A stretch of 64,000 nucleotides of DNA from an uncultured Bdellovibrionales bacterium (GTDB taxonomy: Bacteria > Bdellovibrionota > FAC87 > UBA2466). Shown piece after piece: positions 43,198 through 52,671 of this stretch. The notes beneath the pieces were generated by a model that worked only from the letters and a program-made list of their open reading frames with translations, was not told where the DNA came from and ran no database searches. Position numbers and translations under genes: made by a program. Location: positions 18,111 through 82,110 of the forward strand of contig CALCZU010000119.1 in NCBI GenBank assembly GCA_937903155.1. Direction: 5' to 3'. How positions within the stretch are numbered: the first letter of the stretch is position 1; every line of letters starts with the position of its first letter.

Positions 43198-44205
43198 ATG
43201 GCAGCAGTCGATAGCGAAGTCTCAAAAGAGGGTTTTTTAACCCAAGATCCAGCGATGCTGAGTCTTTTGCAAATGGTCGCAAAGATTGCCCCGAGCGAAG
43301 TCACCATTCTCATCCAAGGCGAAAGCGGTACCGGAAAAGAAGTCATCGCTAAACGAATTCACGATCAGTCTCGGCGAAAAAATAAAACTCTGATTTCAAT
43401 TAACTGCGGCGCGATTCAAGAGACATTACTTTTGAGCGAACTTTTCGGGCACGAAAAAGGCTCATTCACAGGGGCAGTGAATCAGAAAAAGGGCCTTGTG
43501 GAACTTGCCAGCGAAGGGTCTCTCTTTCTCGATGAAATTGGTGAAATGGGATTGGAAGCCCAAGCGAAACTTCTACGATTTCTTCAAGAAGGCGAAATTT
43601 ACCGGGTGGGTGGAAAAGCGCCGATCAAAGTAAACGTCCGAATCATTTCGGCAACAAATAAAGATCTCGAAACTCAAGTAAAGAACGGCAAGTTCAGAGA
43701 AGATCTCTACTACCGTTTAAATACCGTAACTTTGCGAATTTCCCCGCTTCGTAAAAGAAGCTGCGATATCCCGCTTTTGTTCAACCGCTTCTTAAACGAT
43801 GAAAAGTTGGGCCCGAAAAAAACGCTCAGTCCAAGAGCCATGGAAGTTTTAAAGCAATACGCCTGGCCCGGAAATGTCCGCGAACTTCAAAACACCGCCG
43901 AGCGTTTTAAAATCTTAGTCGATGGCGATGTCATTCAAGAAGAGGACATTCCTTTTAACGTCAAAAACCAAGAACCTGAGACCGAAACGGACTACTTTGA
44001 CGAACCCTCTAGTTTCCTTTTGCACAATATCGAAAAGCGCCACATCGTGCGCGTGCTCTCGTATTTCAAAGGCAATAAGACAAAAGCCGCGGACGCGATG
44101 GGGATTACCGTTAAGACCCTCTATAACAAGCTCGCGCAATACGAAAAAGAACGAAGTACGGCAAATCTCTCGAGCTCTTTTGACGATATCAACGCCTCTG
44201 TTTAA
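43198..44205 (+). CDS. Sigma-54-dependent activator without sensory domain
   Basis: The 335-residue protein is a bare bacterial enhancer-binding protein: AAA+ domain with Walker A GESGTGKE (41-48), the sigma-54-contacting loop GSFTGA (88-93, Ser replacing the usual Ala), Walker B SLFLDEIGE, then a Fis-type helix-turn-helix at the end (GNKTKAADAMGITVKTLYNK). Only about 15 residues precede the AAA+ domain, so there is no receiver or GAF input. Start 43198 has GGGGAAG 3-9 nt upstream. Proximity to flagellin suggests a flagellar regulator, but this is inference. Confidence 0.93.
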   Translation: MAAVDSEVSKEGFLTQDPAMLSLLQMVAKIAPSEVTILIQGESGTGKEVIAKRIHDQSRRKNKTLISINCGAIQETLLLSELFGHEKGSFTGAVNQKKGLVELASEGSLFLDEIGEMGLEAQAKLLRFLQEGEIYRVGGKAPIKVNVRIISATNKDLETQVKNGKFREDLYYRLNTVTLRISPLRKRSCDIPLLFNRFLNDEKLGPKKTLSPRAMEVLKQYAWPGNVRELQNTAERFKILVDGDVIQEEDIPFNVKNQEPETETDYFDEPSSFLLHNIEKRHIVRVLSYFKGNKTKAADAMGITVKTLYNKLAQYEKERSTANLSSSFDDINASV

Positions 44206-44882
44206 TCGTTGTTGGGATATCGTTTTAAGAATTGCACGATTTTTTGCGCAATTTGAGTCTTCGAGGAAACTTGAACGCTGGTTATTTCCGATCCGTCTTT
44301 AAAAAACAATGTGGCTGGATGCTGAGATGCAGAAATCTGATTCAGGAAGTTTAAACATAATCCTTCCAGTTTTTTTTTCTTCATAATCTTCTCTGCATAG
44401 AGTCTATTTTTTTCGGCGGAGTAACTTGCTGCTTCCAACTTAAATCCAAATTTTTTTATTTTTGGAAATTTCTTTTGCACTTCATCAATTATTTTTTTTG
44501 TGGGAATTAATTTTATTTTCCAATATTTTTTTTTCGAACTGACTTTTCCCGTTTGTGATTTTTGTGGCACAAAATCTAAAACCGCTGCTGCGGGCAAAAA
44601 ATAATGTGGCTTGAATGTTTCGCACAAACTCAAAGTCGCGTGGAGCATTTCTTCCACGGTGACGATTTGCTCAATTTTTTTTACGCCGAGTTTTTTTAGG
44701 TCGAACTGAACGGGGCCTGCGATCACAGCGACTTCAAAGCCTTGCTTCACGAGAAGCTTCGCGATTTCAGATCCCAATTCTCCAGTAGAATAATTCGAGA
44801 GATAACGAACCGAATCCAAAAAAGCACGCGTCGGCCCTAGCGTAACAAGCACTCGAATTTTTTGCGTTCTTTGGAGGCTCAT
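44202..44882 (-). CDS. coaB: Stand-alone phosphopantothenoylcysteine synthetase (CoaB)
   Basis: CoaB joins cysteine to 4'-phosphopantothenate in coenzyme A synthesis. Most bacteria carry it as the C-terminal half of CoaBC; here the 226-residue protein is CoaB alone. Motifs: VTLGPTRAFLDSVRYLSNYS-TGELG (nucleotide loop region), AAAVLDFVP, and KLIPTKKIIDEV. A CoaC partner would have to be elsewhere. The last third is unusually lysine-rich with poly-T/poly-A tracts. Its 3' end overlaps the sigma-54 activator by 4 nt. Confidence 0.9.
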   Translation of the reverse strand: MSLQRTQKIRVLVTLGPTRAFLDSVRYLSNYSTGELGSEIAKLLVKQGFEVAVIAGPVQFDLKKLGVKKIEQIVTVEEMLHATLSLCETFKPHYFLPAAAVLDFVPQKSQTGKVSSKKKYWKIKLIPTKKIIDEVQKKFPKIKKFGFKLEAASYSAEKNRLYAEKIMKKKKLEGLCLNFLNQISASQHPATLFFKDGSEITSVQVSSKTQIAQKIVQFLKRYPNND

Positions 44883-45099
44883 TTTTTAATGCGATTCTCC
44901 GTCATAAAGTTGACTGCTTTTTCTTAATGCGCATCATTTTTTGAAATATTTTTCAAAAATACCGCACGATGTAAATTTACCGTTAACTTTGTTATGACGC
45001 AACGAAAAGCCCTTATTTACTTTGAAGATTGCTCGTCATGTCATCTTTCTATGACTCCACGAGTCTATTTTATAGACTCAAAGCGTTGTTATTTTTCAT
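44883..45099. other. Intergenic DNA upstream of coaB and fliC, AT-rich with a dyad
   Basis: No gene is seen. An 8-bp dyad GAGTCTAT (45061-45068) / ATAGACTC (45072-45079) with a 3-base loop lies 20 nt upstream of the flagellin -35 box and could be an activator or repressor site. An AT-rich inverted repeat lies near 44938-44960. Confidence 0.4.
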
Positions 45100-45126
45100 T
45101 AAATTAGATTCCAGATAAGTCGATGA
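45100..45126 (+). promoter_or_regulatory. Sigma-28 (FliA-type) promoter of flagellin
   Basis: TAAA (45100-45103), exactly 15 nt of spacer, then GTCGATGA (45119-45126), six of eight matches to the FliA -10 consensus GCCGATAA. It lies about 145 nt upstream of the flagellin start, which implies a leader of about 135 nt. Confidence 0.78.
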
Positions 45127-45269
45127 AGTTCATGCAGACAGTTTATTTATTTTGGTAACACATCACCTGCAACTCGAGCGAAGGATAGTTCGAGTACAAG
45201 AGCTCTAATAACGGAGCACTTACAAATCCAAGGAAAAGGAGGTTCATTAGCATTTAGGAGGACACTTCA
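45127..45269 (+). promoter_or_regulatory. Structured flagellin 5' leader with two Shine-Dalgarno sequences
   Basis: The leader has a dyad ACTCGA / TCGAGT and two consecutive Shine-Dalgarno sequences: AAGGAGG near 45236 and AGGAGG at about 45256, 7-8 nt before the ATG. The second is the functional one; the first precedes no start codon. Confidence 0.5.
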
Positions 45270-46103
45270 ATGGGTCTACAGATTAATACCAATGAGTTGG
45301 CAATCGCTGCTCAGCGGAATTTGGAAAATACTCAGAAGAGACTGAGTACCACAGTCCAAAGACTCGCGAGCGGTTCAAAAATAGTCCAAGCATCCGACGA
45401 TCCCGCCGGACTCGCAATTTCAGACAGATTAAACGCAACAATTCGATCTTTAGGAGCCGCCGTTAAAAACGCGCAGGATGGGGTATCCCTCATTCAAATC
45501 TACGAAGGTGGCACGACCGAGATCAATAATATGGCGGTTCGTATCCGCGAACTCCTCATGCAATCTTCCACTGACACTGTCGGGGATAGAGAGCGCTCGA
45601 TGATCAATAACGAAGTCGTCCAGTTAAAAGAGGAAGTGGATCGCGTCGCACGTAGCACGAAATACAATGGTCGCGAACTTCTTTCTGGAGAAGTCATCCA
45701 GATGGAATTCCAAGTCGGAACTGAAAACAATCCAGAAGTCGACCGTATTAAATTTGCTCCCGGCGATACGAACATGACCCTGAGTGCATTAGGCATGGGT
45801 GATGTAGATGCGTCTAACAAAGAAGCCGCGCAAAACTCGTTAAGCAAAGTTGACGAAGCTCTTAACCGAGTGAACGACATCCGAGCTCGAGTCGGTTCTG
45901 CGCAAAATCGTTTGCAAACGACGATCTCCGCGCAGAGCATTTTCCAAGAAAACCTTTTGGCTGCAAAGAGTCGAATCAAAGATGCGGACTTAGCTGTTGA
46001 AAGTTCGAACTTAGCCAAAGAAACCATTTTACGAAAAGCCGGTGTGGCAGTGCTCACACAAGCGAACGAAACGCCAGCATTGGCACTTCAATTGTTACGT
46101 TAA
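45270..46103 (+). CDS. fliC: Flagellin
   Basis: A 277-residue flagellin made only of the conserved D0/D1 helices. N-terminal MGLQINTNELAIAAQRNLEN and RLASGSKIVQASDDPAGLAI, and C-terminal LAKETILRKAGVAVLTQANE, are typical. The surface-exposed D2/D3 domains are absent. This size is characteristic of Bdellovibrio flagellins and other sheathed or short flagellins. The large antisense frame is a shadow. A CheD-like gene and a glycosyltransferase follow. Confidence 0.97.
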   Translation: MGLQINTNELAIAAQRNLENTQKRLSTTVQRLASGSKIVQASDDPAGLAISDRLNATIRSLGAAVKNAQDGVSLIQIYEGGTTEINNMAVRIRELLMQSSTDTVGDRERSMINNEVVQLKEEVDRVARSTKYNGRELLSGEVIQMEFQVGTENNPEVDRIKFAPGDTNMTLSALGMGDVDASNKEAAQNSLSKVDEALNRVNDIRARVGSAQNRLQTTISAQSIFQENLLAAKSRIKDADLAVESSNLAKETILRKAGVAVLTQANETPALALQLLR

Positions 46104-46260
46104 TTTAGCTCTCTTCTCTTTGAGCAAGGCGTAATCTTTGACAGATGATCCCTTTGCTTGCCTCTTCCTTTCTGCTTGCGGACTCCTCCATCCGACAATG
46201 ATTCATCGCGTTATATCTTTTAGTAGTATAATTAATCTACTCCCCCAAAAAACCTAAAAA

Positions 46261-47157
46261 GTGAAACTCAAAATGAAAACTTCTTCCATTCAGCTTACTG
46301 GTCCTGGCACTTATTTATTTCATGACAACTCGAGACTGAGCTTTTCAATCGATAAAGAGCTCGCGCTTGTGTTCTCTGTTCCGACCGAAAAAACCGCAGG
46401 CGTCGTATTGTTCGATCCCGATCATAGTTTGCAGCAGCTTCAAACCATGATGCAGTCAATTTTACATAAAATGACCGTCGACCTAGGCATTTCGCCTGAG
46501 AAAATCCTCGTCAAAGTGTTTGGCTTATCGTCTTTCCGAAAGAGCGTCTTAGAAACCGCCTACCGCTGGCTGAAAGACCGAAATATTTTTATCACGGCAG
46601 AAGATACAGGCCGCAACTTCATCCGTCAGATTCTCGTCGAATGTGCAACTGGCAAAGTGGGTGTCTCTTACAGAACCAGCGAATACAGTATTCCCTATCT
46701 CTCGCAGCATACGGCCCGGGATCGCAATCCCTTGGATGAAATTCACGCCCAGGTCTTGGTTTTAAGCTCCTCCTCGACTAAAAGAATTCTCGCCAAACAA
46801 TCGATTGAAGAACATAAAAATTGGGTCGCCGTTATTCCAGAGCTTCCTCAGAATTATCTTTCTAAAAAGACTCCGACCTTCAATTATGCAGTTGCCGTCA
46901 TTTTTGACGACTTAAACGAACAACCTGAAAAAATCTGCAACTGGATTGAATCCATTCACGTTCAATATCCAGAAGTTCAGTTTAGATATTCTTGCTCGGA
47001 GATTCCGAAATTTCTAAAACATCTTTCATACGTTCGACAATTGCCCCCACTCACGCCGCTTCTACTCCCCGAGTTTAAAGGCATCTTGGCGCGCGCGATC
47101 TTCGATCACGAAGTTCACTCTACGGGTGATGTGATTCCGATGAAGCGTACCCGCTAA
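46261..47157 (+). CDS. CheD-like protein lacking the catalytic cysteine
   Basis: The 298-residue product resembles CheD (chemoreceptor glutamine deamidase) over residues about 20-140: GVVLFDPDHSL, LGISPEKILVKVFG and WLKDRNIFITAEDTGRNFIR then ATGKVGVSY align with CheD's AED-GGN-xR-TGK pattern. The CheD active site (GLGSCV and a later His) is missing; the matching strand reads ALVFSVPTEKTAG with no cysteine. An extra C-terminal domain of about 150 residues is unrecognised. The GTG start is weakly supported; ATG 46273 is an alternative. Possibly a binding or regulatory homologue. Confidence 0.68.
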   Translation: MKLKMKTSSIQLTGPGTYLFHDNSRLSFSIDKELALVFSVPTEKTAGVVLFDPDHSLQQLQTMMQSILHKMTVDLGISPEKILVKVFGLSSFRKSVLETAYRWLKDRNIFITAEDTGRNFIRQILVECATGKVGVSYRTSEYSIPYLSQHTARDRNPLDEIHAQVLVLSSSSTKRILAKQSIEEHKNWVAVIPELPQNYLSKKTPTFNYAVAVIFDDLNEQPEKICNWIESIHVQYPEVQFRYSCSEIPKFLKHLSYVRQLPPLTPLLLPEFKGILARAIFDHEVHSTGDVIPMKRTR

Positions 47158-47905
47158 GACGAAGGGCTAACCCATTCAGCGAGCATCGAACCACGCCCAA
47201 TCCATACCGAATGCTTCTCGCAAATGAAATGGAACTGGCTTCGGCAAAATACTTTGTCGGAACGCTCACCTCACCGATTTGAAAACCTGCCAAATGGACT
47301 TGAACGAGAATCTCGTTATCGAAGACAAAATCCTCACTATTTTCGTGAAACGGGACAGATTCGAGAGCCTTCCGCGAGAACGCACGGTATCCCGTGTGAT
47401 ACTCGGAAAGTTTTAATCCGAGGCAAAGATTCTCGAACAGAGTTAGAAATCGATTAGAAATATATTTATAGAGAGGCATGCCTCCGGTGAGAGCACCCTT
47501 CCCCAAAATCCGCGATCCCAACGCCACGTCGTAAATCCCGCTCGACACCAAAGTGACCAGAGCTCCTAGGAGTTTTGGTTCGTACTGATAATCGGGATGC
47601 AACATCACGACGATATCGGCGCCCTCATTTAGGGCGCACTCGTAACAAGTTTTCTGATTGCCTCCGTACCCTCGATTATTATCGTGGCGGATGATCTTTA
47701 AGGGGTATTTGATTTTTAATTCTTCCGCCACATGCACGGTGCGATCCGATGAACAATCATCGACCAAAATAAAACAATCAACGATTCCTTCAGGCACATT
47801 TTCGATCGTGCGCTGGAGAGTCCGTTCGGAGTTGAAGGCGGGGAGGACACAAACGATTTTTTTTTCTGAGCCGAAAGGATTTGCTGAAGTCCTTTGGCTA
47901 ACCAC
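47120..47905 (-). CDS. Family 2 glycosyltransferase
   Basis: A 261-residue GT-A fold enzyme related to dolichol-phosphate mannose synthase-type transferases. It shows CVLPAFNSERTL (nucleotide-sugar site), LVDDCSSDRTV (first acidic motif), the DxD-like MLHPDYQYEP and HTGYRAFSRKAL. There is no C-terminal membrane anchor. Its 3' end overlaps the CheD-like gene by 38 nt; the 5' end starts 2 nt after the HtrA stop, so it may be co-transcribed with htrA. Possible targets are a lipid carrier or flagellin (inference). Confidence 0.88.
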   Translation of the reverse strand: MVSQRTSANPFGSEKKIVCVLPAFNSERTLQRTIENVPEGIVDCFILVDDCSSDRTVHVAEELKIKYPLKIIRHDNNRGYGGNQKTCYECALNEGADIVVMLHPDYQYEPKLLGALVTLVSSGIYDVALGSRILGKGALTGGMPLYKYISNRFLTLFENLCLGLKLSEYHTGYRAFSRKALESVPFHENSEDFVFDNEILVQVHLAGFQIGEVSVPTKYFAEASSISFARSIRYGLGVVRCSLNGLALRLSGYASSESHHP

Positions 47906-47906
47906 T

Positions 47907-48992
47907 CTAGATTCCGCTCGAACCGGGATCGTAATCCCCGGGCGTCACACTGAGTTTTACGGAAATCGATTTTTTCACTTTGTCGCGAATATAGTGAATC
48001 GTAATCGTATCACCTACGTTTTTGTCGACTAGGTAGTCCAAAATATCTCGCATCGAGGTTACCTGAACATTGTCGATTCGAGTGATCACATCGCCTCCGA
48101 CAGGAATTCGGTGAAAGCCATAGGCCAACTGCTTGTTCGCCGCTCTAAGTCCCGCTTTTGCGGCCGGTCCCTTCGTGTAAATTTCAGTAATCATGATGCC
48201 GTTTTGAGTCGGAATTCCCAAACTTGCAAATAGACGCGGATTTAAACCCACTCCGTGAATGCCGAGATCCGGTCTTAAAACTTTTTTAAATTGGATGAGT
48301 TGCTCCACCATCTTTTTGACAGTCTTCACAGAAATCGCAAATCCGATTCCTTCACTTCCACCACTTCTTGAAAAAATCTGCGCATTAAGTCCTACGATTT
48401 TTCCGGAACTGTCGAGCAAAGGGCCTCCTGAATTTCCTGGATTGATGGCCGCATCCGTTTGTATTACGTCTTTCACAAGCCGGTCAGTCTGAGTGCGAAT
48501 ATCTCGTCCGAGTGAACTAATCACTCCCACACTGAGTGAACCGCCCAAGCCAAAAGGATTTCCGATTGCTAAAACTTTTTCTCCGACTGCGAGGGTATTT
48601 GGATCACCCCATTCGAGAGGTGTGATTTTTTTCCCTTTAGGATCAATTTTAATGACGGCGATATCCGAATCGGGATCGGTTGCGATGACTTTTGCGGGAA
48701 ACTGAGATTTATCGAAGAGCGTGACCTCAACATCTTGCGCATTTCCCACCACGTGTTCGTTGGTCACAATATAACCTTCGCCTCGGATAAAGGCGCCTGA
48801 CCCCTGCCCTTTCTGAGGGATGATATCGAAAAAGAAATCCTGAGTCAGTGTCGTCGCCGTGATATTCACGACAGCGGGATTGCATTTTTGATAAATATCC
48901 ACATTGTTTTGCTCATCGGGCAAACGCGCGAAGAGCAAAACTGAAAAACTAAACGTGAACAGAATCGATTTTTGAAGCAACGATAAAGTCAT
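47907..48992 (-). CDS. HtrA/Deg-family serine protease with one PDZ domain
   Basis: A 361-residue S1C periplasmic protease. N-terminal signal or anchor ([18 protein letters not shown]), then the trypsin-like domain with His of VTNEHVVG, Asp of DPDSDIAVIKID and Ser of NPGNSGGPLL, then one PDZ (GIMITEIYTKGPAAKAG...GGDVITRIDNVQV). This layout matches DegS more than DegP, so regulated cleavage of an anti-sigma factor, together with RseP at 9764-11425, is possible. ATG 48992 is chosen for the signal peptide; it lies inside the 3' end of the upstream pterin dehydratase gene. Confidence 0.92.
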   Translation of the reverse strand: MTLSLLQKSILFTFSFSVLLFARLPDEQNNVDIYQKCNPAVVNITATTLTQDFFFDIIPQKGQGSGAFIRGEGYIVTNEHVVGNAQDVEVTLFDKSQFPAKVIATDPDSDIAVIKIDPKGKKITPLEWGDPNTLAVGEKVLAIGNPFGLGGSLSVGVISSLGRDIRTQTDRLVKDVIQTDAAINPGNSGGPLLDSSGKIVGLNAQIFSRSGGSEGIGFAISVKTVKKMVEQLIQFKKVLRPDLGIHGVGLNPRLFASLGIPTQNGIMITEIYTKGPAAKAGLRAANKQLAYGFHRIPVGGDVITRIDNVQVTSMRDILDYLVDKNVGDTITIHYIRDKVKKSISVKLSVTPGDYDPGSSGI

Positions 48993-49281
48993 TTTCTGAA
49001 AGCCCATTAATTGCGTGAGTCCAAAGATCAATTTTAACCGAATTGTAGTGAATGAAAAGATCGGGATGATGGCCTTCCATTTCGGCGACGTCGGCCACCC
49101 GGTTCACAAATTTCATCGCTTCAACGAAGTTCGTAAATTTAAATTCTTTTAAAATATGCTTGTCGGTCAGGGTCCAATCCTTAATCTGCGAATTCAATTT
49201 TTTTGCCTCTTCTTGACTCAGTGCAGGAATCCCGCCTTCGCAAGGTTTACAGTGTTTTTGAGTGAGATCGCATTTCTCCAT
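48949..49281 (-). CDS. phhB: Pterin-4-alpha-carbinolamine dehydratase
   Basis: PCD recycles the pterin cofactor of aromatic amino acid hydroxylases. The 110-residue product has [45 protein letters not shown] split here into [20 protein letters not shown] and GLSENDF, which is the full family signature with the catalytic His pair. The N-terminus has a CxxC-like [10 protein letters not shown] second in-frame ATG at 49290 is an alternative start. It supports a phenylalanine-tyrosine-homogentisate route with hmgA. Confidence 0.92.
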   Translation of the reverse strand: MEKCDLTQKHCKPCEGGIPALSQEEAKKLNSQIKDWTLTDKHILKEFKFTNFVEAMKFVNRVADVAEMEGHHPDLFIHYNSVKIDLWTHAINGLSENDFIVASKIDSVHV

Positions 49282-49369
49282 TTTTCTCATTTCCTCTCTC
49301 TATAAATTGACGTTTTGCTTTATAAAACATACTCTTCAATGCGATTTATCACAAGATACTGGAGTCATT

Positions 49370-50590
49370 ATGAGCCAAGGCGAAAAAATAACCTATACAG
49401 GTCCGAGTCAAATCAATGTTCCCAATTTTCCAATCATCCCTTTTATTGAAGGCGATGGGACTGGAGTCGATATTTGGAAAGCTTCCGTGCGCGTTTTTGA
49501 TGCTGCCGTCAAAAAATGCTACGGCGACAAAAAGAAAGTCGTTTGGAAAGAAGTTTTAGCCGGAGAAAAAGCGTTCAACCTCACCAAGAACTGGCTTCCC
49601 GAAGAAACCATCACCGTGATTAAAGAACACGGGATTGCCATTAAAGGTCCGCTCACGACTCCTGTCGGCGGCGGAATCCGATCGCTCAATGTAGCTTTAA
49701 GACAGATTCTAGACCTCTATGCATGTGTGAGACCGGTTCGTTGGTTCAAGGGGGTTCCATCTCCCGTAAAAGAACCTCAAAAAGTCGATATGGTAATTTT
49801 CCGCGAAAATATCGAAGACGTTTATTCAGGTATCGAATGGAAGAGCGGTTCTCCTGAAGCTAAAAAAGTGATCGACTTCTTAACGAACGAAATGGGAGCA
49901 AAAATTCGTCCATCCTCCGGAATCGGGGTGAAACCGATTAGCCCTGAAGGAACAAAGAGACTCGTCCGACAAGCCATTCAGTACACGTTGAAACACCGAC
50001 GTGAAAGTCTGACTCTTGTTCACAAAGGCAATATCATGAAGTTCACCGAAGGCGCCTTCAAAGAGTGGGGTTATAACCTCTGCAAAGAAGAATTCGGCAG
50101 CCAAACGGTAACCGAAGATGAAATCTGGAAAGACCACGACGGAAAAACTCCGTCCGGCAAAACTTTGGTCAAAGATCGCATTGCAGACAATATGTTCCAA
50201 CAAGCACTTCTCCGTCCTTCGGAATATTCAGTGCTTGCGACCCCCAATTTAAATGGCGATTACTTATCGGACGCTTTATCCGCTCAAGTCGGTGGATTAG
50301 GCATTGCACCCGGTGGAAATATCGGCGATTTCAATGCGGTTTTTGAAGCGACTCACGGAACTGCGCCTAAATATGCGGGTCTCGATAAAGTGAATCCCGG
50401 TTCGGTGATCTTGAGCGGTGTCATGATGTTTGAATACATGGGCTGGCAAGAAGTCGCAGACACCATCACAAAAACGATGGAAAAAACGATTGAAAATAAA
50501 ACCGTCACTTACGATTTTGCACGCGGAATGGACGGCGCTAAAGAAATTAAGTGTTCCGAGTTCGGAACAGCTCTTATCGACAATATGTAA
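49370..50590 (+). CDS. icd: NADP-dependent isocitrate dehydrogenase
   Basis: Icd makes 2-oxoglutarate in the TCA cycle. The 406-residue protein has [19 protein letters not shown], the substrate serine motif [28 protein letters not shown], and NADP-binding [20 protein letters not shown], followed by GWQEVADTI. The start at 49370 has GGAG 6 nt upstream; a longer frame upstream is not conserved. sucC follows after 26 nt. Confidence 0.97.
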   Translation: MSQGEKITYTGPSQINVPNFPIIPFIEGDGTGVDIWKASVRVFDAAVKKCYGDKKKVVWKEVLAGEKAFNLTKNWLPEETITVIKEHGIAIKGPLTTPVGGGIRSLNVALRQILDLYACVRPVRWFKGVPSPVKEPQKVDMVIFRENIEDVYSGIEWKSGSPEAKKVIDFLTNEMGAKIRPSSGIGVKPISPEGTKRLVRQAIQYTLKHRRESLTLVHKGNIMKFTEGAFKEWGYNLCKEEFGSQTVTEDEIWKDHDGKTPSGKTLVKDRIADNMFQQALLRPSEYSVLATPNLNGDYLSDALSAQVGGLGIAPGGNIGDFNAVFEATHGTAPKYAGLDKVNPGSVILSGVMMFEYMGWQEVADTITKTMEKTIENKTVTYDFARGMDGAKEIKCSEFGTALIDNM

Positions 50591-50616
50591 TTCACCTCTG
50601 AAAGGAAAATTCCCTA

Positions 50617-51789
50617 ATGAAAATTCACGAGTATCAAGGAAAAGAGCTTTTTAGAAAGTACGGAATTCCCGTACCGAATGGCAAGCCTGCCTTCTCCGTT
50701 CACGAAGCAGTCGACGCCGGAATGAGTTTATCGCCGAAAGGACCTTGGGTCGTAAAAGCCCAAATCCATGCAGGCGGCCGAGGTAAAGGTGGCGGCGTTA
50801 AAGTTGCAAAAACCAAAGAAGAGCTTCAGCAGTTTGCAAAAGCGATTTTTGGAATGACGCTCGTCACTCACCAAACAGGGCCCGAAGGCAAAGAAGTGAA
50901 AAGACTTTTAGTCGAAGATGGCGCCAATATTTCCAAAGAATATTATTTGGCAGTCACTTTAGATAGAGCGGTCTCAAAGCTCGTTGTGATTGCAAGTCCT
51001 GCCGGCGGAATGGACATCGAGCACGTCGCTGAACACAAGCCCGACCAAATCTTTAAAGTTTGGATCGATTCGACCATTGGCCTCAGAGATTACCAAGCTC
51101 GCGCGCTCGCAACGAAGATGGGTTTTGTCCCAAGTGCCGCGAAACAGTTTCCGGATATTTTGAAAAAGCTTGTGAAACTTTATTGGGAACAAGATTGTTC
51201 ACTCGCCGAAATCAACCCGTTGATTGAAACTAAAGAAGGCAGTTTGATGGCGTTAGACGCCAAAATTACTTTCGATGAAAGCGCACTTTACAGACATCCC
51301 CAGCTAATGGAATGGCGCGATCCGAATGAAGAAGACGCGGCTGAAAGTGAAGCCAAGAAGTTTGACTTAAGTTACATCAGTCTCGACGGAACGATTGGTT
51401 GCATGGTCAACGGAGCCGGCCTTGCGATGGCGACGATGGATATCATTAAACAAGAAGGTGCAAGCCCTGCAAACTTCTTGGATGTCGGCGGCAGTGCGAC
51501 CGAACAACGAGTCAAAGAAGCTTTCAAAATCATTTTAAAAGATCCGAAAGTAAAAGCGATTCTCATTAATATCTTCGGCGGAATCATGAAGTGCGATGTG
51601 ATTGCATCGGGCGTAATTGGAGCGGCGAAAGAATTAAATCTCACCGTTCCTGTGGTTGTCAGACTTGAAGGAACGAATGTGGATCTCGGACGTAAAATGC
51701 TTCAAGATTCCAACTTAAAAATGATCACGGCAAATGGGATGCAAGATGCAGCCAAAAAAGTAGTCGCCGCAGCGAAGGGAGCATTATGA
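50617..51789 (+). CDS. sucC: Succinyl-CoA synthetase beta subunit
   Basis: The 390-residue ATP-grasp subunit makes succinate from succinyl-CoA with ADP/GDP. It shows [20 protein letters not shown], the [16 protein letters not shown] nucleotide site, EINPLIET, and [13 protein letters not shown] near [22 protein letters not shown] precedes the start. It overlaps sucD by 4 nt (ATGA), the standard sucCD pair. Confidence 0.98.
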   Translation: MKIHEYQGKELFRKYGIPVPNGKPAFSVHEAVDAGMSLSPKGPWVVKAQIHAGGRGKGGGVKVAKTKEELQQFAKAIFGMTLVTHQTGPEGKEVKRLLVEDGANISKEYYLAVTLDRAVSKLVVIASPAGGMDIEHVAEHKPDQIFKVWIDSTIGLRDYQARALATKMGFVPSAAKQFPDILKKLVKLYWEQDCSLAEINPLIETKEGSLMALDAKITFDESALYRHPQLMEWRDPNEEDAAESEAKKFDLSYISLDGTIGCMVNGAGLAMATMDIIKQEGASPANFLDVGGSATEQRVKEAFKIILKDPKVKAILINIFGGIMKCDVIASGVIGAAKELNLTVPVVVRLEGTNVDLGRKMLQDSNLKMITANGMQDAAKKVVAAAKGAL

Positions 51790-52658
51790 GTATTCTCGTC
51801 AATAAAAACACAAAACTATTAGTTCAAGGGATTACCGGCCAAGCAGGCGCTTTCCACGCCAAAATGTGCAAGGAATACGGCACCAATGTCGTCGGCGGGG
51901 TCACCCCTGGCAAAGGCGGAGAAAAAGTCGAAGGCATTCCCGTTTTCAATTCGGTGCAAGATGCCGTTGATAAAACACAAGCCGATACCACGATGATTTA
52001 CGTCCCGGCTCCATTTGCCGCCGATGCGATCGTCGAAGCCGCCGATGCGGGTGTAAAAGTGATTATTTGTATCACCGAAGGCATTCCCGTCATGGATATG
52101 ATCTGGGTTAAGAATTATCTCAAAACCAAAACCTGTACCTTAATTGGTCCCAACTGCCCCGGAATCATTACTCCCGGCGAAGCGAAGATTGGAATTATGC
52201 CAGGCTATATTCACAAACCTGGGAAAATCGGCGTCGTCTCTCGTAGTGGAACCTTAACGTACGAAGCCGTTCATCAGTTGACCCAATTGGGTCTTGGACA
52301 ATCGACTTGCGTCGGAATTGGTGGCGACCCCGTCAATGGCTTTCAGTTCTTGGACGTCTTAAAACTCTTTAACGAAGATCCAGGCACTGAAGCTGTCATC
52401 ATGATCGGAGAAATCGGCGGAAATGCTGAAGAAACCGCAGCCGAATGGGTGAAAAAGAATATGAAAAAGCCTGTCGTCGGATTCATCGGCGGACAGACGG
52501 CTCCCCCTGGAAAGCGCATGGGACATGCCGGTGCGATTATCGACGGTGGCAGCGGCAAGGCTTCCGACAAGATAAAAGCGCTTGAGAATGCGGGAATTAT
52601 GGTTAGTATGTCGCCCGCCACGATGGGTGAGACCATGGTGAAAGCGCTTAAACGATAA
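51786..52658 (+). CDS. sucD: Succinyl-CoA synthetase alpha subunit
   Basis: The 290-residue alpha subunit binds CoA and carries the phosphorylated histidine in [13 protein letters not shown]. Also seen: [19 protein letters not shown] (CoA site), [25 protein letters not shown] and GIGGDPVNG. Start overlaps the sucC stop. ndk follows after 13 nt, likely in the same transcript, consistent with NTP balance. Confidence 0.98.
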   Translation: MSILVNKNTKLLVQGITGQAGAFHAKMCKEYGTNVVGGVTPGKGGEKVEGIPVFNSVQDAVDKTQADTTMIYVPAPFAADAIVEAADAGVKVIICITEGIPVMDMIWVKNYLKTKTCTLIGPNCPGIITPGEAKIGIMPGYIHKPGKIGVVSRSGTLTYEAVHQLTQLGLGQSTCVGIGGDPVNGFQFLDVLKLFNEDPGTEAVIMIGEIGGNAEETAAEWVKKNMKKPVVGFIGGQTAPPGKRMGHAGAIIDGGSGKASDKIKALENAGIMVSMSPATMGETMVKALKR

Positions 52659-52671
52659 TAAGGAGTTTGAA

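Noticed and set aside
45500..46057. Long minus-strand frame opposite flagellin
   Set aside because: Complement of a conserved flagellin; the Ser/Arg-rich translation shows no domain.
46067..46090. TGGCAC-N5-TTGTT resembling a sigma-54 promoter at the end of fliC
   Set aside because: The -12 element lacks the required GC, and it lies within coding sequence before no sigma-54 target.
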